The notes: a model not told the origin generated them from the sequence alone. Counted from the stretch's first letter, positions 16,249-26,827 are shown. The stretch: 64,000 nucleotides of DNA from Streptomyces antimycoticus (GCF_005405925.1 NZ_BJHV01000001.1:1426001-1490000), one strand, 5' to 3'. Numbers and translations are program-made.

Positions 16249-19101
16249 TCAGTCCGCCCCGTTGGCGACGGCTCCCCGTTCGATCGCCAGCCGGGTCAGT
16301 TCGACTCGCGTGTTGATATCGAGCTTGGTGAAGATGTGCTTCATGTGGGTGTTGACGGTGTGCACGGACACATAGAGCCGGTCGGCGATCGCGCGGTTGG
16401 TGAGACCGTCCACGACGAGCGGGATCAGCTTCCGCTCGGATTCGGTCAGGGTCCCCCACCCCGGGGGGCCGGTCGTGTGGTGGCGCGGGGCGCCGGTGCG
16501 CACACCGAGCCGGCGAAGGCGCCGCCAAATCCGTTCGTGATCGCGCAGGGCTCCTGAGGCCGACACCAGCTCAGCCGCCTCTTCGAAGTGCGGGATCGCC
16601 GCCGTCGTATCGGCCGAGGTGGCCAGGAGTTCGCCGAGGTCCTCGCAGGCCGCGGCCAGGGCCAGCGGCCTGTCACCGCTCCGGTAGGCGGTGATCGCGG
16701 ACGCCAGTGCGCGGGGGTCGCGGTGGAGCAGGCCGTCCACATGGGCGCGGACCGCCCCGATGATCTGCTGGCTGTCGTCCCGCGCGATCAGGGACCGCAG
16801 TGCGTCGGACACGTCCCGCGCGGCCGACGAGTCGGCGCCACGGAGCGCGATGCGCACGATCCCGGGCCAGTGGGACGGGCCCACCGTGAGCAGCCGCGTC
16901 GGCTCACCGTCCCCGAAGGCGCCCGTGAGTGCCGCCGCCGCGGCGCCGTCCTGGCCCTCCGCGTCCGCCAGGCAGGCGCGCGCGAGCACCGCCCACAGGC
17001 CGTACCGCTGCGTATGGGTGCCGGAATCGGCTTCGGCGGCGCGGAGATGGTCCCTGGCCTTGACGAGGTCACCGCGTCTGATCTCCACCAGTGCCCGTAC
17101 GGAGTGGGCTCGCGGATTCGGGCGGGTGATCTCGAGTTCGTCCGCCACCATCAGGCTGGCCTCGGCCTCCACGGCCGCGTCGTCCAGCGCTCCCTGTTCG
17201 AGGAGTGCGCAGGCGCGGGCGGCATGCCAGTGGGGAAGCGACCAGCCCAGGCCCCGCGCCTCCGCTTCGCGCTGTCCGTCCCGCAGGATCCGCTCGGTGT
17301 CCGCGAGCCGGTCGGTGGCGGTCAGCGCCATGGCCAACCACAGCGCCGGAATCCGCGGGGGCCGCAGGTAGAACCCGGCGGATTCGGTGCCGGCGTGTCC
17401 GGCGGCCGCCTCCGCGAGTTCGAGGGCGCGGGCAAGGCGGCCGCGGTAGAAGGAGGTCTGCGACTGGAACACCATGGCACTGACGACGACGGCCGGATCG
17501 TCGCTGCGGTAGGCCTCCTCGACCAGCCCGGTGTCGGTCTGCTCGGCGGCGGTGATGTCCCCGAGGTACACCTGGCCCGTGGCCTTGGTCTTCAGCAGCC
17601 GGACGCGCACGTCGGGCGGCAGCTCGGGCAGGTCCAAGGCCCGCTGGAGGTGGGTCATCGCGGCGGCGTCGTCGCCCGCCGCCTGGTGGATCTCGGCGGC
17701 CGCCAGGCGCAGACATGCTTCCTGCAGCGGCTCGGGACCGTCCGACAGGGTGGCGTCGACCAAGCCGAGCGCCTCGTGAATCCGGCGGGTCCGGCCGAGG
17801 TATTCGGCGGCGTCGGTCAGCAGGGCGATACGACGCCGGTCGTGCGGGTGCAGCAGTGAGGCGATGCGCTGGGCCAGGTCCGCGGCCGCGTCGGGGGCGG
17901 ACGGCGACAGTTCCTGTACGGCGGTGGTCAGCGTGGTCACGGCGTCGTCGTCGACCGGGCCGCCCGCCATGACGACGTGCCAGGCCACCTCGGCCGATCG
18001 GGCCCCGATGCCCCGCAGACTGTCGGCCGCCTCCCCGTGCAGAGCGGTCCGCACCGCCCGGGGCAGGTTCTCCTGCAGAGCCTGCCGGATGAGGTCGTGG
18101 CGAAAGGCGAGTCGCGGGCCGTCGGCCGAGAGCAGACCGGCACTCAGGGCGGCCTCGACGCCCGACAGCAGGCTGCCGACGCGCCTGCCGAGCATGCGGG
18201 CGGCCGTGCCGAGGTCGAATTCGCGGCCGAGGACGGAGCCGATCTGGAGCAGCCGCACGGCGTCCTCCGGGAGCCGGTCCAGACGCGCGGCGACACTGCG
18301 CCGGAAACCGGCGGGGATACCGGGGTGCGGGAGGGTCGCCACGCCCGCCTCCCCTGTCCCGGCGTCCGCGTCGGCGAAGGCGCGCACCAGTTCCAGCGCC
18401 AGGAACGGATTGCCCGCGACGCCACGCAGGAGCCGGGCCAGACCGGGTGACGGCCTCGTCCCGAGGACATCGGCCGCGATATGCAGCAGCTCCTGCTGTG
18501 GCAGGGGACCGAGGGTCAGCCAGCGGGCACCGAGGTGTTCGAGGTCCTCCCGCACCCGGGCCACGGTCGGCCGCTCGGCTTCCGACCGCACCGCCAGCAC
18601 CCACAGGATCCGCGAGGCGGCCAGCCGTCCGGGCAGGGTACGGAGGACGAAGAGGGTGGCCGGATCCGCCCACTGCGCGTCGTCCACGACCACGGCCACC
18701 GGGGCGCGCTGGGCCCGGGACTCCAGAGCGTCCGCGATGCCGTCCAGCAGCCAGAGCCGCTGGTCATCGGTGGCCGCGACGGCTTGGTGGGCGTCGCCGG
18801 AGGACTGCAGGGCGGACTGCAGGGCGGCGCCGGCCGCGTACTGGTCGAGTTCGTCGGCCCGTACGGACACCACGTCGAACCCGAACCGCCGTGCCATCTC
18901 GTCCAGCTCCGCCAGCAGCCGGCTCTTGCCGACGCCGGGCGCGCCCTCCACGACGACGTAGGCACCCCGTCCGCCACGCACCGTCTCCAGGTCCTCACGG
19001 ACAGCGGCCATCTCGTGGTCGCGTCCTCTGAGGGGCAGTCCGGCCGAGGCCCCCTTGCCGCGCCCACGCGCCCGGTCGCCCGCGGGGTCTGTGCTGCGCA
19101 T
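16249..19101 (-). CDS. LAL-type LuxR regulator (AAA ATPase, TPR-like, LuxR HTH)
   Basis: This 950-residue protein has an N-terminal AAA/STAND ATPase with Walker A EGAPGVGKSR at about 50-59 and Walker B AVVVDDAQWAD. A long helical repeat region follows, and the C-terminal LuxR helix-turn-helix is LTESERKLIPLVVDGLTNRAIADRLYVSVHTVNTHMKHIFTKL (cut here for length). LAL proteins are ligand- and ATP-dependent activators. It is divergent from the HpaB-type monooxygenase at 19260, with a perfect 12-bp palindrome between them, so it probably activates ring hydroxylation. The ATG at 19101 is chosen; upstream codons lack homology-like character. Confidence 0.88.
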   Translation of the reverse strand: MRSTDPAGDRARGRGKGASAGLPLRGRDHEMAAVREDLETVRGGRGAYVVVEGAPGVGKSRLLAELDEMARRFGFDVVSVRADELDQYAAGAALQSALQSSGDAHQAVAATDDQRLWLLDGIADALESRAQRAPVAVVVDDAQWADPATLFVLRTLPGRLAASRILWVLAVRSEAERPTVARVREDLEHLGARWLTLGPLPQQELLHIAADVLGTRPSPGLARLLRGVAGNPFLALELVRAFADADAGTGEAGVATLPHPGIPAGFRRSVAARLDRLPEDAVRLLQIGSVLGREFDLGTAARMLGRRVGSLLSGVEAALSAGLLSADGPRLAFRHDLIRQALQENLPRAVRTALHGEAADSLRGIGARSAEVAWHVVMAGGPVDDDAVTTLTTAVQELSPSAPDAAADLAQRIASLLHPHDRRRIALLTDAAEYLGRTRRIHEALGLVDATLSDGPEPLQEACLRLAAAEIHQAAGDDAAAMTHLQRALDLPELPPDVRVRLLKTKATGQVYLGDITAAEQTDTGLVEEAYRSDDPAVVVSAMVFQSQTSFYRGRLARALELAEAAAGHAGTESAGFYLRPPRIPALWLAMALTATDRLADTERILRDGQREAEARGLGWSLPHWHAARACALLEQGALDDAAVEAEASLMVADELEITRPNPRAHSVRALVEIRRGDLVKARDHLRAAEADSGTHTQRYGLWAVLARACLADAEGQDGAAAAALTGAFGDGEPTRLLTVGPSHWPGIVRIALRGADSSAARDVSDALRSLIARDDSQQIIGAVRAHVDGLLHRDPRALASAITAYRSGDRPLALAAACEDLGELLATSADTTAAIPHFEEAAELVSASGALRDHERIWRRLRRLGVRTGAPRHHTTGPPGWGTLTESERKLIPLVVDGLTNRAIADRLYVSVHTVNTHMKHIFTKLDINTRVELTRLAIERGAVANGAD

Positions 19102-19162
19102 GGGGCAAGCATGCCGCACGGCCACAGCGCCCTCAACGCCGGTGCCTCCGTGATCGATTCTT

Positions 19163-19174
19163 TCACCCGGGTGA
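19163..19174. promoter_or_regulatory. perfect 12-bp palindrome TCACCCGGGTGA between LAL regulator and monooxygenase
   Basis: The palindrome sits 62 bp from the LAL start codon and 86 bp from the monooxygenase start, in the middle of the divergent promoter region. It is a candidate binding site for the LAL regulator. No experimental motif is known to me for this protein. Confidence 0.4.
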
Positions 19175-19259
19175 TTCCCGCTGCCGCGCCGTCCCGTCAC
19201 CCCACCGCGACGCATGCTCCGAACCGTCCAGATCTCTTGCCCCTGGAGAGGAGCACGAC

Positions 19260-20795
19260 GTGCGTACAGGCAAGGAATACCTGGCGGCGCTGAACGACGG
19301 CCGCACGGTATGGGTGGGTGACGAACTCGTCGAGAACGTGGCCACGCACCCCAAGACCCGGGCGTATGCCCGCAGGCTCGCGGACTTCTACGACCTGCAC
19401 CACCGCCCGGAGCTCCAGGACGCCATGACGTTCGTGGACGAAGAGGGCGTCAGGCGGTCCATGACGTGGTTCCAACACCGCTCCAAGGAGGACCTGCAGC
19501 GCAAGCGGCGCTACATGGAGACGGTGCTGCGGGAGCTCGGCGGCGGCGCGACGCCGCGCACCCCGGACGTCAACAACTACGTCCTGCTGACCTACGTGGA
19601 CGACCCGGAGCCCTGGAGCAGCCAGTCCGTCGGCACCGATGGCAGGGACCTGACCGAGGGGATCCTCGACTTCTGGCACGAGGTGCGGGAGGGCGACCTC
19701 AATACGACGCCGGCCTTCGTCGACCCGCAGACGGACCGCTCGCGCGATGCCGCACAGGCCGATTCCCCGGCCCTTCAGGTAGTCGGCACCTCGGACGAGG
19801 GCATCACCGTGCGGGGTGTGAAGGCGATCAGCACCGGCGCGGCCTTCGGCGACTGGATCCACATCGGCGTCTTCTACCGGCCGGGTATTCTGCCGGAACA
19901 GATCATCTTCGGGGCGGTGAAGCCCAACACCCCCGGGGTCACCATCGTCTGCCGGGAGAGCAACGTCCGGGACGGCGAGGACATCGAGCACCCGCTCGCC
20001 TCCCAGGGGGACGAGCTGGACAGCGTCATCGTGTTCGAGGATGTGCTCATCCCCTGGAGCCGGGTGTTCCACATCGGTAACCCCAAGCACGCTTCGCTGT
20101 ACCCGCAGCGCGTCTTCGACTGGCTGCACTACCAGGCGCTGGTGCGCCAGATGGTGCGCGCCGAGCTGATGCTCGGTCTGGTGCTGCTGATCACCGAGCA
20201 CATCGGCACCTACCAACTGCCGCCGGTGCAGACCCGTATCGCCCGGTTCGCCGGCTTCCACCAGACGATCAAGGCGCATGTGATCGCCTCGGAGGACGAG
20301 GGCTTCACCACGCCGGGCGGCCTCTACAAGCCGAACGTCCTGATGTTCGACTTCGGGCGGGCGTTCTACCTCGAGAACATCGCGGGCATGGTGCACGAGG
20401 TCGTCGACCTGGCCGGTCGTGCCTCGCTCATCTTCCCGACCGAGGGCCAGTGGCAGCGGCCCGAACTGCGGCCGTGGCTGGAGGCGCTGCAGACGGGACC
20501 GGTCGGCAGGCCGCACGACCGGCTGAAGATCAGCCGCGTGATCCGCGACCTGTTCCTGTCCGACTGGGGCGACCGCATCAGCACCTTCGAGAACTTCAAC
20601 GGCACGCCCCTGCTGGCGATTCGCACCCTCACCATGAAGCGCGCCGAGATGTCCCCGGGCGGCAGCATGGCGGACCTCGCACGCAAGGTCTGCGGCATCG
20701 AGCTGGTGAGCGACGCCGAGGAGAAGGAGACCGCGTACACGGCTCAGGCGGACTACGCCCGGCGCCAGGACGCTTCCCGCAAGGACGCCTCCTAG
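19260..20795 (+). CDS. HpaB-type flavin-dependent aromatic monooxygenase, large component
   Basis: This 511-residue protein belongs to the 4-hydroxyphenylacetate 3-hydroxylase / chlorophenol monooxygenase family. Those two-component enzymes use FADH2 from a separate reductase to hydroxylate phenols. Conserved blocks include MRTGKEYLAALNDGRTVWVGDE at the start, VGTSDEGITVRGVKAISTGAAFGDWIHIGVF, FEDVLIPWSRVF and GLYKPNVLMFDFGRAFYLENIAGMVHEVVDLAGR. The probable reductase is at 23171 and the ring-cleavage enzyme is a hydroxyquinol dioxygenase. The product is therefore probably hydroxyquinol, made from resorcinol, a nitrophenol or a chlorophenol. The GTG start has GGAGAGGAG 6-8 bases upstream. Confidence 0.9.
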   Translation: MRTGKEYLAALNDGRTVWVGDELVENVATHPKTRAYARRLADFYDLHHRPELQDAMTFVDEEGVRRSMTWFQHRSKEDLQRKRRYMETVLRELGGGATPRTPDVNNYVLLTYVDDPEPWSSQSVGTDGRDLTEGILDFWHEVREGDLNTTPAFVDPQTDRSRDAAQADSPALQVVGTSDEGITVRGVKAISTGAAFGDWIHIGVFYRPGILPEQIIFGAVKPNTPGVTIVCRESNVRDGEDIEHPLASQGDELDSVIVFEDVLIPWSRVFHIGNPKHASLYPQRVFDWLHYQALVRQMVRAELMLGLVLLITEHIGTYQLPPVQTRIARFAGFHQTIKAHVIASEDEGFTTPGGLYKPNVLMFDFGRAFYLENIAGMVHEVVDLAGRASLIFPTEGQWQRPELRPWLEALQTGPVGRPHDRLKISRVIRDLFLSDWGDRISTFENFNGTPLLAIRTLTMKRAEMSPGGSMADLARKVCGIELVSDAEEKETAYTAQADYARRQDASRKDAS

Positions 20796-20801
20796 CGGAA
20801 T

Positions 20802-20844
20802 GCCAGGGCCCGGATCAGAGCACACCGCACTCCCGGGCCCTGGC
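20802..20844. terminator. bidirectional terminator between the monooxygenase and luxR genes
   Basis: A perfect 12-bp inverted repeat (GCCAGGGCCCGG and its complement) has a 19-base loop. It begins 6 bp after the monooxygenase stop and overlaps the last codons of the convergent LuxR-type gene. Confidence 0.75.
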
Positions 20845-23033
20845 GATCGCTCCGCTCCTGTCGTGCGCGTCGAGTTTGCGGAAGATCGCCCGTACCTGTG
20901 TCTTGACGGTGTTGTGGGACACATAGAGCTCGGAGGCGATCTCCCGCAGGGTCAGCGGGCCGCACAGGGCGCGGAGCACTCGGCGCTCCCCCAGCGACAG
21001 GTCCTGGGGCCGGGCACGGCGGGCGGCGCGACCGCCTCGCCGCCGACTCGCCTCAGCAGATCCGTCAGGACGCCGGGTGACTCACACCGGTCCGCCGCCC
21101 GCTCGGCCGCCTCGCGGGCCTCCCGCGAGGCGTCCGCGTCGTGCCGCGCGTTCTCCAATCGCGCCCACATGACGTGGTACAGCGCGCGTACATGGGGTTC
21201 GCTGCCGGACCGGGGCGAGCCCGCCGGCGCCGCCTCCGCGTCGGCCAGAACCCGTTCGGCCTCCTCGATCCGCCCCTCTTCGAGGAGGAGGCCGGCCCGG
21301 CAGATATGAGCGGGGACGGCAACGAAGTGCCGGCTCAGACCGGCCGTCGCGGCCGCTTCCAGGGCCTCGTCGCTCAGAATGCGCGCGGGCTCCTGCCGCC
21401 CGGCCATCAGCGCGCACAGCGCCCGCAGTCCCAGTGCGCGTACGAGCGCCAGACCGTGACCCGCGGCGTGCGCGTCACGGGTCGCCTCGCCGAGCACCAC
21501 CTCCGCTTGCTCGTACCGGGCGGTCCACAGCAGCGCGGCGCCACGGGCCGTACAGCCCAGGGCGCGCCAGGAAGTGAGCGGCATGGCGCCGGCGACGGCG
21601 GATTCGCCGAGCCGGTCGGCGGTCAGCACCTCCCCCTTCAGACAGCAGGCCACGGCCTGGGCGACGGCGGCCGCGTCGGACACCGTGCTGCCTTCACCGA
21701 CCGTCTCGGGTCCCGTCGCTCGGAGCTGTGCCACGTCCAGCCAGCGCCGGGCCGTCTCCGGGGCACCCCCTGACAGGGCCGCCATCGCCGCCACGACGCA
21801 CAGGCGCGCGTCGGTGGCGACCGTGCGGGGCGGCAGGAGGCCCAGCCACTGCGAGACCCGCGCACTACGGCCCGCCGAGATCGTCTTCTCCCAGGCGCCG
21901 AGGATCGAGGTGACGGCCGCCGGCTCATCGCCGCCCAGCACCCAGTGCCGTACGGCCGCGGTGGTCTCTCCCTGCCGCGCGTACCACTGGGCCGCGGTCC
22001 GGTGCAGGGACACCACGGTGTCCGGCCCTTCGGAGGTGAGGGCGTCGGACAGCAGCGGAGCCAGTGCCCGGTGGTGCCGGTACGCGGACGGATCGGCGGC
22101 CACGGGCACCAGTAGTCGCACGGTCCGGGCGAGCTCGCGCAGCAGTAGGCCCGCCCGGTCCCCGGCGAGTGCCTGGCACGACCCGGTGCTCAGCTCGTCG
22201 AGCACACTGGTGCGCAGCAGGAACTGGCGCTGTTCCGTGGTGAGCCGGAAGAGCACCTCGGTGGCCAGATACTCGGCCACCGCCTGCCTGCCGTGCGCCA
22301 CGTTCCCCTCCGTGTCGGCCGGGTTGGCCGAGCGGGCGAGGGTGCGGCCCATGATGCACAGTCCCGCCGCCCATCCCTCGGTGGCCTCGTACAGCGCGCC
22401 GGCGATGTCCACGGCCGGAGCGGACCCGAGCAGGCCGGTGAGCACCTCTTGTGCTTCGCCGGGGGTGAAGGCCAGGTCGTGCTGGTCGAGTTCGGCGATC
22501 AGGCCCCGGGCGCGCAGAGTGGGAACGGGCCGTCCGGGAACGTGCCGGGTCGAGAGCACGACCCGGAAGCCCTGGGGCAGCCGGGTCAGGAAGTCCGCCA
22601 GGCTGCCGACCGCGTCCGCGTCCGTGATCGCTTCCAGTCCGTCGAGGATCAGCGTGAGCGGTCCCTCGCCGCCCAGTCCGGCCACCAGGCTCGGCAGGAT
22701 CTCCTCGAGCCATGCGTCGAGCGTCCACTCATCGCTGTCGAGGCGGACGGGCAGCTCCGGCCGAACGTCCCGCAGCGCCCGCAGGATGCCGGCCCAGAGC
22801 CGGCCCGGGGCGTTGTCGTACCCGTCCAGGCCGAGCCAGGCGCACTCTCCCCGGGCGGCGGGGCCACGGGACCATTCGGTCAGGAGCACCGTCTTGCCCG
22901 CCCCGGCCGGCGCGGACACCACCACCACGGGCTCGGTCATCGCGTCGAGGCGGCGCAGCAGACGCGGGCGGGTCAGCAGATGCGGGGGCTGGACCGGGGG
23001 ATGCAGCTTGAAGGCCGGCACGGAGTTGGTCAT
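20815..23033 (-). pseudogene. MalT/LuxR-type large regulator, HTH displaced by a frameshift
   Basis: From MTNSVPAFKL at 23033 the frame encodes about 690 residues of MalT-like regulator with Walker A VVVSAPAGAGKTVLLTEWS, a WLGLDGYDN segment and long helical repeats. It ends at 20952 without a DNA-binding domain. The missing LuxR HTH (LTLREIASELYVSHNTVKTQVRAIFRKLDAHDRS, ending at 20815) is present immediately downstream in another frame. A single-base change between about 21010 and 21045 accounts for the break. Unless this is a sequencing error, the regulator cannot bind DNA. It is the last gene of the leftward catabolic operon that includes the flavin reductase. Confidence 0.8.
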
Positions 23034-23170
23034 GGCACCTTTGCGTGGGGTCGTCGGGACGGGCTGAGCCCCCGACGTCCCTGGCTGGCCTCGTGAGAGC
23101 CGGACATCGGGGGCGGCGGGGCCGGTCACGGGCCCCTCGGCGGCCTCCTTTCGGGCCGCTGCCATACGCG

Positions 23171-23659
23171 CTAGTGGGGAGCCCTGAGCGTGCCGAAGCC
23201 GCCCGCGAAGTGGAGCAGCGGCCGGCACTCCGTCCGGTGGTCGCAGTAGCGGACGTCACCCACGAAGATGGTGTGATCGCCGCCGGGGAGCGCCTCGGCG
23301 ACATCGCACACGATCACCGCGATGGCGTCCTTGAGTACGGGCACACCGTGGTCGTCGAAGGTCTCGACGCCCGCGAACTTGTCCGGCTTGGAGGCGGCGA
23401 AGTTGCGTGCGAGGGCCTCGCTGTCCTCGCCGAGGACATTGACGGCGAAGCGGCCGTGCTCGGCGATCGCGGTCCGGGTGTACAGATGGTTGGCGATGCA
23501 CACGAGCAGCTGGAGCGGGTCCAGGGAGAGGGCGGATACGGCGCTGGCCGTCATGCCGATGGGCGTGTCTCCTGAGCGTGTGGTGATCACGCTGACGCCC
23601 GTGGCGAGCCGGCTCATCGTGGCTCGGAAACCGACCGTGATGTCGAGGGTTTCAGTCAT
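23171..23659 (-). CDS. flavin reductase (HpaC-like) component
   Basis: This 162-residue flavin-reductase-domain protein has MSRLATGVSVITTRSGDTPIGMTASAVSALSLDPLQLLVC (split-barrel FMN/FAD site, 15-54), the GRFAVNVLGED strand and the closing HTIFVGDVRYCD. It would reduce FAD with NAD(P)H and hand it to the HpaB-type oxygenase at 19260, giving a two-component phenol hydroxylase. It lies between the LuxR-type and BTAD-type regulators in one leftward run. The ATG is preceded by GGAGG. Confidence 0.88.
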   Translation of the reverse strand: MTETLDITVGFRATMSRLATGVSVITTRSGDTPIGMTASAVSALSLDPLQLLVCIANHLYTRTAIAEHGRFAVNVLGEDSEALARNFAASKPDKFAGVETFDDHGVPVLKDAIAVIVCDVAEALPGGDHTIFVGDVRYCDHRTECRPLLHFAGGFGTLRAPH

Positions 23660-23786
23660 CGGGGGACCTCCGTGAGAGTGGGGCTGGACCCTGGTGCCTG
23701 CCATGCAGTGTGTGTCGCGGGCTGTTAACACCGGCGAAATCGGCTCGTGGGCCGCAGGCCACCGGGCGGCCACGCGGGCTGCCCGC

Positions 23787-26700
23787 TCATCGGCGCAGCC
23801 GGTCGACCAGGCGTCTGAGATCCGCGGACGGCGCCACGCCCAACTCCTCCATGACGCGCAGATAACCTCGGTACAGGTCGAGCAGTTCATCGTCCGAGCC
23901 GGCCGCCTCGGCGGCGCACAGGGCGACCCGCCAGGCCTGTTCCCGGTAGGGATCGCTGTCCAGCACATGGCGTGCCAGCCGACGGGCCTCCCGGACGCGG
24001 CCGAGGTGCAGCGCCACGGTCGCCGCGTCCACGCGGGCCTGCAGGAGGGCGGCGTCGAGTTCGGCGCGCCGTGTGTCCAGCCATTGCGTCGAGAGGGAGT
24101 CGAAGTAGGAGCCGCGTTCGGCGATCTCCAGGGCGCGCCCCAGGGTGTCCCACCGGTGCTCGCCGTCCTGCCGTGCGGCTTCCGCCAGCAGCCGCTGGAG
24201 GGTTCCCGAGGTGCTGATGACGGCGGATGCCGGTGTCAGCCGGTACACATCACCGTCCTGGAGGAGCTGCAGCCCGTCGGGCAGCACCTCGCGCAGCCGG
24301 TAGACGGCCTGCCGGAGGTAGCTGCGCCCGGTGGTGTCGCTCCGCCCGGGGAACAGCGCCTCCACCAGCACCCGGCGCCTGGCGCCGGCCGCGGGCTGGT
24401 GTAGCAGATAGGCGAGCAATTCGACACTCTTGGCCAGCCGCGGGTGGACCTCCCGCCCGTCGAGGGCCAGCCGCACCGGGCCGAAGTCCTCGAGCGTCAG
24501 CCGGGGTACGGCGCCCCCGGTCACCGGTCTCGCGGTGGCGAGCGCGGACACGAGCTCATGCCAGCGTGAGGAGTGTGTGGGTTCCGCGTCGGCCCGCCGC
24601 ACGGCGACGGAGGGCATGTCCTCCAGCGCCTGCACCAGCAGATTGCGGGGTCCCTGGGTGGTGGCCACCTCCAGCGCCAGATCGGCGGCGGCATCCGCGC
24701 CGTCCTCGTCGCCGGTGCGCCACAGCGCCTCGCTCAAGTAGACGGCCGCGGTGGGGAGTTCCACCCGTCTGCCGCCCGTGCGCATGGTGGAGACCGCGGT
24801 GGTGAGGTGGGGCACGGCGTCGTGGTCGCGGCCGGCCAGCAGCAGCTCCAGGCCTCGCCAGGTGCCCGCCAGTTCCGCGGTGAACGCGTAGCGCGCGCAC
24901 CCCCGACGCTCCGCCTCGGCCAGGGCCCGGGCCGCTCGTGGCAGATCACGGTCCAGGCGCAGGGCCAGCTTCGCCTCCAGGAGCAGGCTGAGGATCTCGT
25001 ACACCCGGGATCCGGTCGAGGCGATTCGCTGTCGCCCGGCCAGCAGTGCGGGCCACGCCTCGTCCCGGCGTCCGAGGTCCGCCATCAGCTCGGCGGCCTC
25101 GAAGGCCGCCAGCCAGACGGGCCCCGGCGCGTCTCCCACCGCCGCGTACGCCTCCTCCGCCTGGGAGATACGTCCTTCGGCGCGCAGCGCCGCGACCGTC
25201 CATGACGTGCCCGCCACCTTCCGCCAGGCGCCGGACATGCTGTCCCGCAGTTCGCGCAGGTGCCCGGAGCGGTAGGCGATGCGCATCACCATGGCTTCGA
25301 GGGGGCCCGTGACCCGGTCGAGGAGGTCCGGGGCGAGCTGGGGTGTGCTGTTGTCCGCCAGGGCCAGCACGGCCGCCGCGATGTCGCGAGGGTGCCCCGG
25401 CGGCATGACGCCCAGGATCTCGCGCGCCCCGTCGATCCTCCCGGCGTGCCACAAGCACCACACCAGCAGGGCCAAGTCCTCGTCGCCGCCCGGCTGTTCG
25501 GCGAGCGCGCCCCACCACGCACGACCGTGGTGGTCGGCCAGCTGCACGCCTCGCCAGCACTGTTCGAGCCCCAAGGCGACGCGGAGCGCCGCCGGGGCCA
25601 GGCTCGGGGTGGGCGCCGGGCGCATGCGGTCGAGCCAGCTCTCGGCGGTCGTCAGGTCGAATCGCCCCAGGACTTCGGGCAGGGCCCGTTCCGCCACGTC
25701 CCGGGCGGCGGCGGTGTCGCCGCTCATGAGCAGCTCGGACACCGCGTCCTCGTGCCGCCCCCTGCCCTGGAGCAAGGTGGCGTACCCCCGGCGCAACACC
25801 CGCAGTGTGTCCGCGTCCAGGCCCTCGATCTCACGCTGGAGATAGTGGCGGAACCGCGGCAGGGCGACCATCCGGCTCCCGTCGGAGGACCAGCTCAGCG
25901 GCAGCCGCCGGCCGCGGAGGGTGGCCAACGTCCGGTCCGGCGAGGCCAGTCCGAGGGCGTTCGCCTGCTCGGCCGTCACGCCGTCGTCCAGCAGGCTGGT
26001 GCGCACGAGCAGTGCTGTCTCCGCGGGCGTGAGCTGGGTCAAAAGGTCGGCCGCGAGACACCCGTGCTGGACGGCGGAGGCCGAGGGGTCGGCGCCCCAC
26101 CAGTCGTACAGGACTCCGCTGACCCACCCGCCCGTCGCCTCGACCAGCCGGGACGGGTCGTCGGCCCGGTCGACGGCCCGCAGGGCTTCGGTGGCCTCGG
26201 CCACGTCGAAGGCCAGGTCCCGGTCCTCGAGGAAGGCGACGCGATGGACATCGCCGAGACCTCCTCCGAGGCCCGGGGGCAGATCCACGCGCGAGATCAG
26301 GACCAGCCGCGGCCCGTCCGGCAGGCTCCCGGCCAGGGCGTCGAGCAGCCCCTGCGCACCGGGAAGCCCGCCGATCGTCTCCACGCGGTCGAGCACCAGC
26401 ACCAGTTCCGTGCCGGCCAGCGCCCGGGCGAGCAGGACGCCGATCTCCGACGCCGGGAGTCCCCGCGCCGGCGCGTCGGTGAGTGCGGCCGCCGCGGCCG
26501 GCACATGGGGCTCGACGGCCGTCCGCAGACGGCGCGTCAGCGCCTCGGCCCCGGGATCGAGATGGCCGGGCAGCCCGGCGAGCGATACCCAGGCGACCGG
26601 CCCGGACAGCGCCTCGGCGGCCTGGACCGCGGCGGTCGTCTTGCCCGACCCCGCCGAGGCGGCCATGACGAGTACCGGGTACTGGTCCAGCAACCGATGG

Positions 26701-26789
26701 ACGCTCCGGACCAGCCTCGGCCGGGGTATGACATGGCCGGGCAGCCGAGGCAGGCCGCCACCCGCCTCGCCCGGATCGCCACTCCTCAT
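23787..26789 (-). CDS. ATPase-TPR regulator with C-terminal winged helix and BTAD domain
   Basis: This protein has 1000 residues. The N-terminal third is a MalT-like ATPase (Walker A AASAGSGKTTAAVQ at about 43-56, sensor segment LVLVLDRVE), followed by helical repeats. The C-terminal part from about residue 755 is an OmpR-like winged helix (LTLEDFGPVRLALDGREVHPRLAKSVELLAYLL, SYLRQAVYRLREVL). A bacterial transcriptional activator domain (BTAD, WRVALCAAEAAGSDDELLDLYRGYL) ends the protein. In typical SARP/AfsR proteins the winged helix and BTAD are N-terminal, so the order is reversed here. Position directly downstream of the dioxygenase gene (38-bp gap) implies a role in the catabolic cluster. 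Confidence 0.85.
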   Translation of the reverse strand: MRSGDPGEAGGGLPRLPGHVIPRPRLVRSVHRLLDQYPVLVMAASAGSGKTTAAVQAAEALSGPVAWVSLAGLPGHLDPGAEALTRRLRTAVEPHVPAAAAALTDAPARGLPASEIGVLLARALAGTELVLVLDRVETIGGLPGAQGLLDALAGSLPDGPRLVLISRVDLPPGLGGGLGDVHRVAFLEDRDLAFDVAEATEALRAVDRADDPSRLVEATGGWVSGVLYDWWGADPSASAVQHGCLAADLLTQLTPAETALLVRTSLLDDGVTAEQANALGLASPDRTLATLRGRRLPLSWSSDGSRMVALPRFRHYLQREIEGLDADTLRVLRRGYATLLQGRGRHEDAVSELLMSGDTAAARDVAERALPEVLGRFDLTTAESWLDRMRPAPTPSLAPAALRVALGLEQCWRGVQLADHHGRAWWGALAEQPGGDEDLALLVWCLWHAGRIDGAREILGVMPPGHPRDIAAAVLALADNSTPQLAPDLLDRVTGPLEAMVMRIAYRSGHLRELRDSMSGAWRKVAGTSWTVAALRAEGRISQAEEAYAAVGDAPGPVWLAAFEAAELMADLGRRDEAWPALLAGRQRIASTGSRVYEILSLLLEAKLALRLDRDLPRAARALAEAERRGCARYAFTAELAGTWRGLELLLAGRDHDAVPHLTTAVSTMRTGGRRVELPTAAVYLSEALWRTGDEDGADAAADLALEVATTQGPRNLLVQALEDMPSVAVRRADAEPTHSSRWHELVSALATARPVTGGAVPRLTLEDFGPVRLALDGREVHPRLAKSVELLAYLLHQPAAGARRRVLVEALFPGRSDTTGRSYLRQAVYRLREVLPDGLQLLQDGDVYRLTPASAVISTSGTLQRLLAEAARQDGEHRWDTLGRALEIAERGSYFDSLSTQWLDTRRAELDAALLQARVDAATVALHLGRVREARRLARHVLDSDPYREQAWRVALCAAEAAGSDDELLDLYRGYLRVMEELGVAPSADLRRLVDRLRR

Positions 26790-26827
26790 GGATGACCGCC
26801 TCTCGACGGTGTGCCCGCTCGTAGAAA

